Source: Acidobacteriota bacterium (GTDB taxonomy: Bacteria > Acidobacteriota > Terriglobia > Acidiferrales > UBA7541). From it: a DNA stretch of 64,000 nucleotides. This document shows positions 20,823-28,694 of the stretch, one piece after another. The position numbers were made by a program, and so were the translations under genes. How positions within the stretch are numbered: position 1 is the stretch's first letter; each line of letters begins with the position of its first letter. The notes below the pieces were generated by a model. It searched no databases. It saw only the letters and a list, made by a program, of their open reading frames with translations, and was not told the origin of the DNA. Location of the stretch: the NCBI GenBank assembly GCA_003224235.1, contig QHYU01000137.1, positions 1 to 64,000 on the forward strand. Reading direction: 5' to 3'.

Positions 20823-21491
20823 CTAACCCCGCGGAGTGTACATCGCGTCCAGAGCTCCCCACAGAGCCAGCAGCGCCTCGTCTGCGGTTCGAAGCACGCC
20901 TTCGAACGAAGCGGTGCCGTCTTGGGCCAACCAGTTGCGCCAGGCGGCGCGGTGACGCACATCGGCCTCCTCGTGCACGGCGAAGTAGGCCAGACCTCCC
21001 GGGTCAGTGACGCCGTAGAAATGCCGCAAGCCTGCGATCTTCTGCGTGGCGATCTCGGGCACCTGGGCTTCATAGACGTATAGCGCCGCCACCACTTCTG
21101 CCAGCGGGCATTCTCCGCAAATCACGCGGTAGGTATCCACCAGCACCTGCACGCCGGGAAGCGCCGGCGAGTGGTCTAGCGATTCGGCAGTGGTTCCCAC
21201 CGCGGCAGCGAAGTCGCGCCAGAGTTGGGGGTGCGTGCGGCGCGGGTTTTCTTCTTCGGCCAGGTTTTCTTGGATGAGCTCGCGCAGTTCGCCGTGGGCT
21301 CGTTCGGCGAGCCTGCGCAGGTGCTTGGGAAAGGCTTCGACGTGCCGGTAATACTGCCCGGCATAGAGCTGCAGCGCGGCGCGGTCGAGCCGCCCGGCTT
21401 GCCAGTCTTGGTAGAACGGATGCTTGAGCAGGTGTCGCCGGGTCACCTGTTCATCGATCTGTAGCAATAGCGCATTCCCGTGGTTTTCCAT
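20823..21491 (-). CDS. CADD/PqqC-like diiron oxygenase-fold protein
   Basis: A 222-residue all-helical protein of the TENA/PqqC superfamily, closest in character to CADD. Metal-ligand candidates are the glutamates and His of NLAEEENPRRTHPQLW, the Glu of LYVYEAQVPEI and the HEEADVRH stretch near the C-terminus. CADD of Chlamydia is known to make p-aminobenzoate from its own tyrosine. The start at ATG 21491 has a GGAGGAG site 7 bases upstream, which excludes the longer frame. A PABA role would fit the nearby pterin operon (both are folate precursors), but that is inference. A generic iron-dependent oxidase is the alternative. Confidence 0.8.
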   Translation of the reverse strand: MENHGNALLLQIDEQVTRRHLLKHPFYQDWQAGRLDRAALQLYAGQYYRHVEAFPKHLRRLAERAHGELRELIQENLAEEENPRRTHPQLWRDFAAAVGTTAESLDHSPALPGVQVLVDTYRVICGECPLAEVVAALYVYEAQVPEIATQKIAGLRHFYGVTDPGGLAYFAVHEEADVRHRAAWRNWLAQDGTASFEGVLRTADEALLALWGALDAMYTPRG

Positions 21492-21654
21492 TGCGATTTC
21501 TCCTCCCTGTAACTGAGGCGGACCCGTGCGCCTTCGCCTGGAAAAAAGAAGGCGCCTAATTCTAGCAGAGTCATGGGTGGGTAGCACCGCTGGCCAACGC
21601 CGGCACAAGAAGAGGGAGGCGATTTCTCGCCTCCCGTTTGATACGCGCTTGAGA

Positions 21655-24600
21655 TTAGAAGGTGAGTTTCAACCCGAACTGGATGACCCGGTTGGACTCA
21701 CCAATCGCGATCACCGTGGCAGAGCTCGGCAACGACGCCGCCACGCAGCAGGTCTGGCCGAACGCGGTACTTGTCAGGCTTGGTGAGCCGGACGTCGCGT
21801 TGCGCGGGTTCTCGAAGTTGGCGTGGTTGAGGATGTTGAAAAACTCCGACCGGAACTGCAGGTTGAAGCGTTCCGCCAGCCTGAAGTTCTTTATCAGGCC
21901 CGAGTCCAGGTTCCAGAAACTCGGACCCTGTACAAGGTTGCGGCCGCTCCCGTTCTGTCCTGGCAGTGGGATACAGAAGAAGGTCTCCGTCCCGGTGACC
22001 TTGCGGCAGTTGAAGTGCGAGTCGCCTGGATCGCTGATCAGGTCGCCAGTCTGGTACATCACCGGCCCTTCGATACCTGGCACGAACTGCAAGTGGCCCT
22101 GGTCGAGCGGACCAACCACTAGGGCGGAGCTCACGTGACCGCCGTTGGCGGTGCGGGATCCGCTGGTAATGGTGTAGGGTTCACCGCTTTGGTAATTCAA
22201 GATCCCGGTGAATGACCAGCCGCCGATAATGTGGTTCAGAAAACCCGGCACGTTGGCACCGAACCTCTTTCCCTTTCCGAACGGGAGTTCGTACAGCAGG
22301 TTGGCCAGCAAAACGTGCGTGTTGTTGAAGTCGGAGAGTGCCCGGTCGAGCCGGAAGTTGTGGATGTCGGTGGGAGTGCGGCTGTTGGTGGTGCTCAGTC
22401 CGCCGCCGGTGGCGGCACCCGTCGGGTCCACCGACATGTCATCGATCGACTTGCTGTAGGTGTAGGAGAACCCGAAGTCCAGGCCGCCCTCGAACCGGCG
22501 CCGCGCGGCGATAAACAGCCCGTGGTAATAGGAATCGCCGCCGGAGTCTTGATAGAAGATTTGGGTGAACTGCGCGTTGGGACGGAAGTAGTTAGCCGGG
22601 AATTTCTTGGCCGTTATGGCGTTGGCGCCTGTCAGTTGGTCGATTCGCGTGGCGAAGTTGCCTATATTGCCCAACTGAAGGTCAGAGATGGAACTACTGC
22701 TGTTCAGGAAGCCGGGGGAAACCATCTGCAGCAGCAGGGCCGGATTTTGAGGCGTAACGCCTGCGGGGCATTTGGTGCCATCGGGATTGCATCCAGCCAA
22801 TGCATTGGCCCGCGCAGCGTTGAAGGAGCCTAAGAAGCCCGGCTGGTTAGTACTGATCTGGTTGAGGTCGTAGGCGCGATACAGATGGGTGCCACGCTTG
22901 CCCACATAGCCCACCTCGGCCACGATTCTCCAGGGCAGTTCGCGCTGAATCGTGAGGTCCCATTCATGCACTGAGGGGTTCTTGAGGTTGGGATCGAATG
23001 CACCCACGTTGGGCGCAAGCCCGTTGGCCTGGGCTGGTTGCAGCAATGCCGCCGAAGGAGTGGTGGTCGGAGCCGGCACAGTGAGCGGGAATCCCTGGGA
23101 AATGCGTTTCTCGGTTCCGCTGGGCGCAACGCACCCAGCCGTGGCCGAGGGTTTGCCACTCGTATCCAGGTTGTTTACACATTCCAAGATGAACCCGGGC
23201 ACTTTGCCCTTCATGGCAGTTACCTGGAAGGTGGAGATGGTGTCAAACAGCCATCCATACCCGGCCCGGACGGAGGTCTTGCCGTCCGGTGCCCAGGCGA
23301 GACCCACGCGAGGAGCAAATGCGCCCCGGTTGGAGTTCTTGAACCAGCCGTTGGATTTGACAAAGGTTACAGACCCTTGCGAGCCATCAATGGGTTTGTC
23401 GGGGGCCAGCGTGGTCTGGGCGTCGAACGGAGGTGGATTGTACTCCCAGCGCAGTCCGGCGTTCACGGTCAGTTTCTTAGTGATGTGCCACTCATCCTGC
23501 ACGTAGAAGTCGTACTGGTGCGCGCGTGTGTATACGGTGGCGAACCGGGTGGCTGCGTACGTGTCCTTGTTGAAATCGGCGTAGAAGCCCTGCTCGATGG
23601 TCGACGGCGTGCCGGCCAGCGTAATGATTGCCTCCTGCAGCGCATTAATGTCGGTCGAGTTAGGCGCGGTGCCGGGGATCACGTTTCCGCTCGAGTCTTT
23701 GAGTGCGGCTGGAATGTTGCTCAAACCGCTCAACCGTACGGAACGCCGGAACAGGATGCCCGGGGCCAGGATCTGGCTGCCAAAGAAGCCACGACCGTCA
23801 TTGTGAACGTAGAAGCGGAAGTTAATCCCGGTGCGGACGGTGTGCGCACCATGCGACCAGCTCAGGTTGTCAATGAACTGGGGCGTGGTGATCGCGCGCT
23901 GGGTGTGGGGAGAAGCACAAAACGGCGCATCAATTCCTTCGGAAGGAGTGGCACTGGTCCCCATCGAACCAAAGATGCAATCATCGAACCACGGCGGACT
24001 CTTTGCTAAGTCGCCAAAGTTCGGATTGGATTCGCCAAACGTGAAATTGAACACGAAGCGGTTAAATCCCGAGGTGAACTCGTTCACCATCGTGGGCGAG
24101 AAGGCGTGCCGCCAACTGACGGCCAGGTTCTTGCCCAGACGCCCGACTTCGCCCAGTGGCGGGAAGCCCGGGTAGACCTGGGGACGGGCGTTCAGGAAGT
24201 CACCTTCTTGGGTGTTGTAGTAGCTCTGGAGATAGCGAACGAAAATGTTGTCGTTGGCGGTGAAGGTGTGGTCCACGCGGGCCATGTAGCCCGGCCCGAT
24301 GAACTTGGAGGGCGGATTCCAGTTGAATACGGCGCGGTTGAAGCCGTCGCCCAAGCCGTAGTTGTTGGGCGTCGGGAGGGTCTTCAGCGCGGCGATGATC
24401 TGAGGATCGGGTGCGGTAGTGTTGGCGAAGATGTTGTAGCTGTCCACACAGTTGGCCACCACGCTGCCGCCGCAGACCGGCACGCTCGATTTCAGGGCGC
24501 CCGTAACGGGGTCGACAAGCGACGGCGAATTGCGCGATACGCCGTTTATCTTGCCGCGAACGAAACGGAAGATCCCGTTCTGCAATAGCGTCGGGCTGTA

Positions 24601-25584
24601 CAGGACGGGCGCGCCCAGCACACCCACGTTGGTGGCCGCTACAGGCTCGGTCTGGAAGATCTGGCTCCGCTGGTAGCTGAAGAAGAAGAAGGTTTTGTCC
24701 TTAATGATGGGACCGCCGACATCGCCGCCGAACTGGTGCAGCCGCAGGGTGGGTTTCGGTTGGCGCGAGTAGTTGTTGAACCACTCGTTGGCGTTCAGCA
24801 CGGTGTTGCGGTGGAACCAATAGGCATCGCCGTGGTAGGCGTTAGCGCCGGGCCTTGTGGCCAGGATGACGTTGGCGCCGCTGTTACGGCCCAGCTCGGC
24901 GGTGGCATCCAAAGTTACAACACGGAACTCCTGGACGTTGTCGGGGGTGAGACGTTGGATGTTGCTCTGCGGGTTGGGCACGGTGGACTCGTTGGCGTCG
25001 ATGCCGTCGATGGTGACGTTATGCGCCCGGTCGCGGGAGCCGAACACGTGCGTGTCCGAGCCTGCGCCGTTGGTGGTGCGCTGCACGACGCCCGGTTCCA
25101 GCGTTAGCAGGGTCAGCGGGTTACGCCCGTTCAGCGGCAGATTCCGCACCTGCTTTTCCGTCATGACATCGCTGACGGCGGCGCTGGTGGTTTCAATGCG
25201 CTCGTAGCTCGATTCCACCTGCACGGTCTGGGTCACTGCGCCCACATCGAGTTTGGCGTCCACCACCAGAGGTGCGCCGACCGTCAGTACGTTGTTCACG
25301 CTGTTGAAAGTTCGGAAGCCAGTCTGGGTGACCGTGATCGTGTAGAGTCCGGGCGGGAGCGCGCTGAGCGTGTAGTCGCCGGCGCTGGTGGTTTTAGTCT
25401 CGTGCGTGACTCCCGTGCCCTCATTTTTGGCCACCACCTTGGCACCCGGCACAGCCGCCCCTGAAGAGTCCTGCACCGAGCCCGTAATCGTCGAGGTTGA
25501 GACCTGTGCCAGAGACAGGCTCGCCGCGAGCAACACCACTCCGAAAACAAGGCTGAAAGCCTGCAACGTCTTCATGCTTTTCAT
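21655..25584 (-). CDS. Oar-like TonB-dependent outer-membrane receptor
   Basis: A protein of about 1309 residues. A signal peptide (TLQAFSLVFGVVLLAASLSLAQ) is followed by a carboxypeptidase-regulatory-like domain (TGSVQDSSGAAVPGAKVVAK, then a second strand set ending LPPGLYTITVTQTGF). Next comes a plug domain (VSDVMTEKQVRNLPLNGRNPLTLL) and a long beta barrel ending in an aromatic residue (VIQFGLKLTF), as expected for BAM recognition. This architecture is abundant in acidobacteria and is thought to import large or polymeric substrates. None can be named here. The start 25584 has CGGGGGAAC upstream. Downstream is the converging CADD-like gene; the next gene upstream on the same strand is murA, 354 bp away. 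Confidence 0.93.
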   Translation of the reverse strand: MKSMKTLQAFSLVFGVVLLAASLSLAQVSTSTITGSVQDSSGAAVPGAKVVAKNEGTGVTHETKTTSAGDYTLSALPPGLYTITVTQTGFRTFNSVNNVLTVGAPLVVDAKLDVGAVTQTVQVESSYERIETTSAAVSDVMTEKQVRNLPLNGRNPLTLLTLEPGVVQRTTNGAGSDTHVFGSRDRAHNVTIDGIDANESTVPNPQSNIQRLTPDNVQEFRVVTLDATAELGRNSGANVILATRPGANAYHGDAYWFHRNTVLNANEWFNNYSRQPKPTLRLHQFGGDVGGPIIKDKTFFFFSYQRSQIFQTEPVAATNVGVLGAPVLYSPTLLQNGIFRFVRGKINGVSRNSPSLVDPVTGALKSSVPVCGGSVVANCVDSYNIFANTTAPDPQIIAALKTLPTPNNYGLGDGFNRAVFNWNPPSKFIGPGYMARVDHTFTANDNIFVRYLQSYYNTQEGDFLNARPQVYPGFPPLGEVGRLGKNLAVSWRHAFSPTMVNEFTSGFNRFVFNFTFGESNPNFGDLAKSPPWFDDCIFGSMGTSATPSEGIDAPFCASPHTQRAITTPQFIDNLSWSHGAHTVRTGINFRFYVHNDGRGFFGSQILAPGILFRRSVRLSGLSNIPAALKDSSGNVIPGTAPNSTDINALQEAIITLAGTPSTIEQGFYADFNKDTYAATRFATVYTRAHQYDFYVQDEWHITKKLTVNAGLRWEYNPPPFDAQTTLAPDKPIDGSQGSVTFVKSNGWFKNSNRGAFAPRVGLAWAPDGKTSVRAGYGWLFDTISTFQVTAMKGKVPGFILECVNNLDTSGKPSATAGCVAPSGTEKRISQGFPLTVPAPTTTPSAALLQPAQANGLAPNVGAFDPNLKNPSVHEWDLTIQRELPWRIVAEVGYVGKRGTHLYRAYDLNQISTNQPGFLGSFNAARANALAGCNPDGTKCPAGVTPQNPALLLQMVSPGFLNSSSSISDLQLGNIGNFATRIDQLTGANAITAKKFPANYFRPNAQFTQIFYQDSGGDSYYHGLFIAARRRFEGGLDFGFSYTYSKSIDDMSVDPTGAATGGGLSTTNSRTPTDIHNFRLDRALSDFNNTHVLLANLLYELPFGKGKRFGANVPGFLNHIIGGWSFTGILNYQSGEPYTITSGSRTANGGHVSSALVVGPLDQGHLQFVPGIEGPVMYQTGDLISDPGDSHFNCRKVTGTETFFCIPLPGQNGSGRNLVQGPSFWNLDSGLIKNFRLAERFNLQFRSEFFNILNHANFENPRNATSGSPSLTSTAFGQTCCVAASLPSSATVIAIGESNRVIQFGLKLTF

Positions 25585-25938
25585 TTGTTCCCCCGAGCGC
25601 AAGATCGCGCGGGCTCCGGCGTGTGCGATAACCCTATGTTGCGCAAATTCACTGCGAGGGTCCACCGCCTACACCCACCCACGGCCCCTAAGTGATTGCT
25701 GGATATCAAAAAGCGCAGGTGGTGTCAAGCTGAAGAAGGGTGCCGGGAAGGGTGCTCGAAGAGTGAGCTGTGGGCGATTCGCTTTCAGCTCTCAGGCATT
25801 TGTTCTCAAAAGAGGCTGGGCTCCACTGCGGCAGCATGCGTATTTGCGCCTGTCTTCCAATTTCTGGCCAGTATCAGTTGAGGGCCGACAGGGGATAGCT
25901 GCTTGCTGTTGGCTGACGCCGGACCCTGCACCTAAAAC
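25585..25938. other. 354-bp leader region of the TonB-dependent receptor
   Basis: The region between the receptor start and the murA stop contains the receptor promoter (25700-25728) and an untranslated leader of about 110 bases. I saw no cobalamin- or TPP-riboswitch signature and no supported gene. Confidence 0.5.
25700..25728 (-). promoter_or_regulatory. Promoter of the TonB-dependent receptor gene
   Basis: On the minus strand a perfect TTGACA (complement of 25723-25728), a 17-bp spacer and TATCCA (complement of 25700-25705) point at the receptor gene. Confidence 0.55.
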
Positions 25939-27222
25939 CTAGCTCCTACCCTGCCGGACGCGCTCGATGAGGGCGCCCACGGCCGAGAGTTTCTCTTCGA
26001 TGCGCTCGTATCCGCGGTCGATGTGATAGACGCGGTCGATGAGCGTTGAGCCGTTCGCCACCAGGCCCGCCAGAACTAGCGAGGCGCTGGCGCGCAGGTC
26101 GGAGGCAATCACTTCGCTGCCACTGAGGGGCGTCGGCCCGCGCACGACGGCTTGTCGGCCTTCGACCGAGATATTGGCGCCCATGCGGTCCATCTCGCTG
26201 GCATGCATGAAGCGGTTCTCGAAGATAGTCTCGGTGATCACCGAAGCGCCCGTGGCCTGGGTCGCCAGCACCATGTACTGCGCCTGCATGTCAGTGGCGA
26301 AGCCGGGATACTCCTCAGTGGTCACGTCGGCAGCAGCCAGCTTGCCGCCACTCCGCACGCGCAGCCGGTCGGCCGCCTCCTGACGGATTTCGACGCCCAC
26401 CTCGGCGAGCTTCCAGAGCACGGCGGTGAGGTGCTGCGGCGCGCAGCCTTCGAGCACCAGCTCTCCTCCAGTGATGGGGGCGGCCACGAGGAAGGTGCCC
26501 GCCTCGATGCGGTCGGGGATGACTGCGTGGGTGGCCCCGTGAAGCGAGCTTACTCCGCGGATGCGCAGCGTGGACGTGCCAGCGCCCTCGATCTGCGCGC
26601 CCATCTTGATCAGCAGATCAGCAAGGTCAGCTACCTCAGGCTCGCGCGCGGCGTTCTCGATGAGGGTTTCGCCCTCGGCAAGGGTGGCGGCCATGAGCAC
26701 GTTTTCGGTCCCGGTTACGGTGATCTTCTCAAAGACGATATGCCCGCCGCGCAGGCGTTTGTCCGCCGGCACGCGCGCCTCGACGTAACCGTGGGTCGTG
26801 ATGATCTGCGCGCCCATCCTCTCCAGCGCCTTCAGGTGCAAGTCGATCGGGCGCGCGCCGATCGCGCAACCCCCGGGCAGCGAGACTCGCGCGTAACCCA
26901 GCCGGCCCATTAGCGGCCCGAGTGTCAGAATGGAGGCGCGCATCGTGCGCACCAGCTCGTAAGGCGCTTCGGCGTCAGAAATCTTCTCGGCCTGGATGGT
27001 AATGTCTGTGGGAGGCATGGCGCCCAACTCCACGCGTGCGTCCATGTGCGCAAGCAGCTTGCCCATCGTGATGATGTCGCGCACGCGCGGGATGTTCCGA
27101 AGGCACACCGGCTTGGAGGTCAGCAGGGCCGCGGCCATCGCAGGAAGAGCCGCGTTCTTGGCCCCGCTGATGCGGAGCGTGCCCTCGAGCCGTCGGCCAC
27201 CTTCGATGCGGAATTTGTCCAT
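25939..27222 (-). CDS. murA: UDP-N-acetylglucosamine 1-carboxyvinyltransferase
   Basis: A 427-residue MurA, the first committed enzyme of peptidoglycan synthesis. It shows GKRYLEG-like [24 protein letters not shown] at the N-terminus, the catalytic/fosfomycin Cys in [34 protein letters not shown] [14 protein letters not shown], and the late [16 protein letters not shown]. The active-site Cys predicts fosfomycin sensitivity for this copy. It lies next to murQ on the same strand, placing a synthesis gene beside a salvage gene. Confidence 0.96.
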   Translation of the reverse strand: MDKFRIEGGRRLEGTLRISGAKNAALPAMAAALLTSKPVCLRNIPRVRDIITMGKLLAHMDARVELGAMPPTDITIQAEKISDAEAPYELVRTMRASILTLGPLMGRLGYARVSLPGGCAIGARPIDLHLKALERMGAQIITTHGYVEARVPADKRLRGGHIVFEKITVTGTENVLMAATLAEGETLIENAAREPEVADLADLLIKMGAQIEGAGTSTLRIRGVSSLHGATHAVIPDRIEAGTFLVAAPITGGELVLEGCAPQHLTAVLWKLAEVGVEIRQEAADRLRVRSGGKLAAADVTTEEYPGFATDMQAQYMVLATQATGASVITETIFENRFMHASEMDRMGANISVEGRQAVVRGPTPLSGSEVIASDLRASASLVLAGLVANGSTLIDRVYHIDRGYERIEEKLSAVGALIERVRQGRS

Positions 27223-27344
27223 GCGCTTGCCGGCGAAATCCAGCGGTCAGCTTTCAGCTCTTAGCATCCAGTCCTCGGCCATCAGTTTGCCACTTTCAAC
27301 TATCAACTTACGAACCTGGCTTTCGTTCAGGGCGAGGCGTCGCA

Positions 27345-27473
27345 GTCATTCCGAGCCCCGAGCGAAGGCGTCGGGGTAAACTCCGCGAGGAATCTCTCTG
27401 AAGGTTTTCCGCTGCGGCGGGAGCGAAAGGGCTGGAGAGATCCCTCGGCCGCCGCGCGGCGGTTCGGGATGAC
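27345..27473. repeat. Dispersed palindromic element, GTCATTCCGAGC family
   Basis: Outer arms GTCATTCCGAGC and TTCGGGATGAC enclose inner GAGGAATCTCTC and GAGAGATCCCTC, making a palindrome of about 129 bp in the murA-murQ spacer. Related copies lie at 56394-56461 and 63077-63116. Confidence 0.75.
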
Positions 27474-27508
27474 ATCTATCAGGCACGCAGCCTCCACCCA
27501 GTAGCACC

Positions 27509-28459
27509 TCAACACGAATTCCGAACCCTGTTCCCTGATCCCTGGTTCGTCTCCCCCAGAGCTGTTCGCAAATTGCCGCCGGCCTGTTCGAGCCGTCGGC
27601 GCGCCTTTACTGGATCCGCGCCCGTCCTCAGCATCACCAGTGCTACGCGAAGATCGTGTTTCGCCTGACGCAGCGCGCGTTCCGCATCTGACACACTCGC
27701 GCCCGAGGCTTGCTCGAGGATGCGCCGCCCCCGCCGTCGCAATTTTTGGTTAGTCAGGGCCACGTCGATCATCCAGTTGTCGTAGACGTGGCCTAACCGC
27801 GCCATCGCCGCAGTAGAAAGCATGTTGAGTACCATCTTCTGCGCCGTCCCCGCCTTCATCCGCGTGGACCCGGCGATTACTTCCGGGCCCACCCGCGGAG
27901 CAATGTTGATCGCCGCGATACGCGCCAGCGGCGACTTGGGATTCGACGTCACGCCCACGGTGAACGCGCGCCGGCGCCGGGCGTGGGCGAGCGCGCCGAC
28001 CACGTAGGGTGTCGAACCGCTGGCGGCCAGTCCCACAACGACGTCGTTCGCCGTAATTTTTATCGCCCCCAAGTCTCGCGCGCCTTGCGCCGCAGAATCC
28101 TCCGCGCCCTCGACGGCGTGCGTCAGCGCCCGCCGGCCCCCTGCAACCACCGCCTGCACCAGCCGAGAAGGGACACCAAACGTCGGCGGACATTCCGCCG
28201 CATCGAGCGTGGCCAGCCGGCCGCTGGTGCCGGCGCCCACGTAGATGAGCCTGCCGCCGCTGCGGATGGCGCGAACGATCGCGTCCACGGCGCGTGCGAT
28301 CCGGGGCAGCTCACGGGCAACCGCCGCCGCCACCGTGGCGTCCTCGCGATTGATGATGCGTAGGATCTCGCGGGCGGGGAGAAGGTCGAGCCCCTGCGAG
28401 CGCGCGTTGCGCCGCTCGGTGATATTAGTTCTTGCAAGTTTCGCCCGGCCGCTCTTCAC
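27509..28459 (-). CDS. murQ: N-acetylmuramic acid 6-phosphate etherase
   Basis: A 316-residue SIS-domain lyase that splits MurNAc-6-phosphate into GlcNAc-6-phosphate and D-lactate in the cytoplasm. Family stretches are LIYVGAGTSGRLATLDAAECPPTFG, THAVEGAEDS, DVVVGLAASGSTPYV, EVIAGSTRMKAGTAQKMVLNMLST and the C-terminal UBA-like SDAERALRQAKHDLRVALVML. The GTG at 28459 was chosen because E. coli MurQ aligns from about there. The longer ATG frame runs through a repeat-containing spacer. The C-terminus has a short extra tail (NQGSGNRVRNSC). Its natural partners, NagZ, NamZ and a MurK-like kinase, lie upstream in the same region. Confidence 0.94.
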   Translation of the reverse strand: MKSGRAKLARTNITERRNARSQGLDLLPAREILRIINREDATVAAAVARELPRIARAVDAIVRAIRSGGRLIYVGAGTSGRLATLDAAECPPTFGVPSRLVQAVVAGGRRALTHAVEGAEDSAAQGARDLGAIKITANDVVVGLAASGSTPYVVGALAHARRRRAFTVGVTSNPKSPLARIAAINIAPRVGPEVIAGSTRMKAGTAQKMVLNMLSTAAMARLGHVYDNWMIDVALTNQKLRRRGRRILEQASGASVSDAERALRQAKHDLRVALVMLRTGADPVKARRRLEQAGGNLRTALGETNQGSGNRVRNSC

Positions 28460-28694
28460 CCGCGGGATTATAACTGCTAAAAATGGTTCGCAGGAGCCGA
28501 GAATCGAACTTGCCAACAGTGTGGGAAAGGCATTCTTGCCTGTTCCGCCTGCGCCAGCTTGGGTACCCAGCAGCAATTGCCCTCGGAACTGCCAGCTTTT
28601 CCGGGTTTACCTATCTGCGTTCAAGTCTCCATGCTCTCGTTGTGGAACGATGATAGTTGACTGCGCGCTGAAGCTGACGGGCAAGAGCCCCGTC

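Noticed and set aside
25585..25938. A possible cobalamin riboswitch ahead of the TonB-dependent receptor
   Set aside because: No B12-box-like conserved core was found; only a promoter and a plain leader are visible.
28490..28525. TTCGATTC on the minus strand resembling a tRNA T-loop
   Set aside because: Flanking bases do not pair as a T-stem and no D- or anticodon arm is present.
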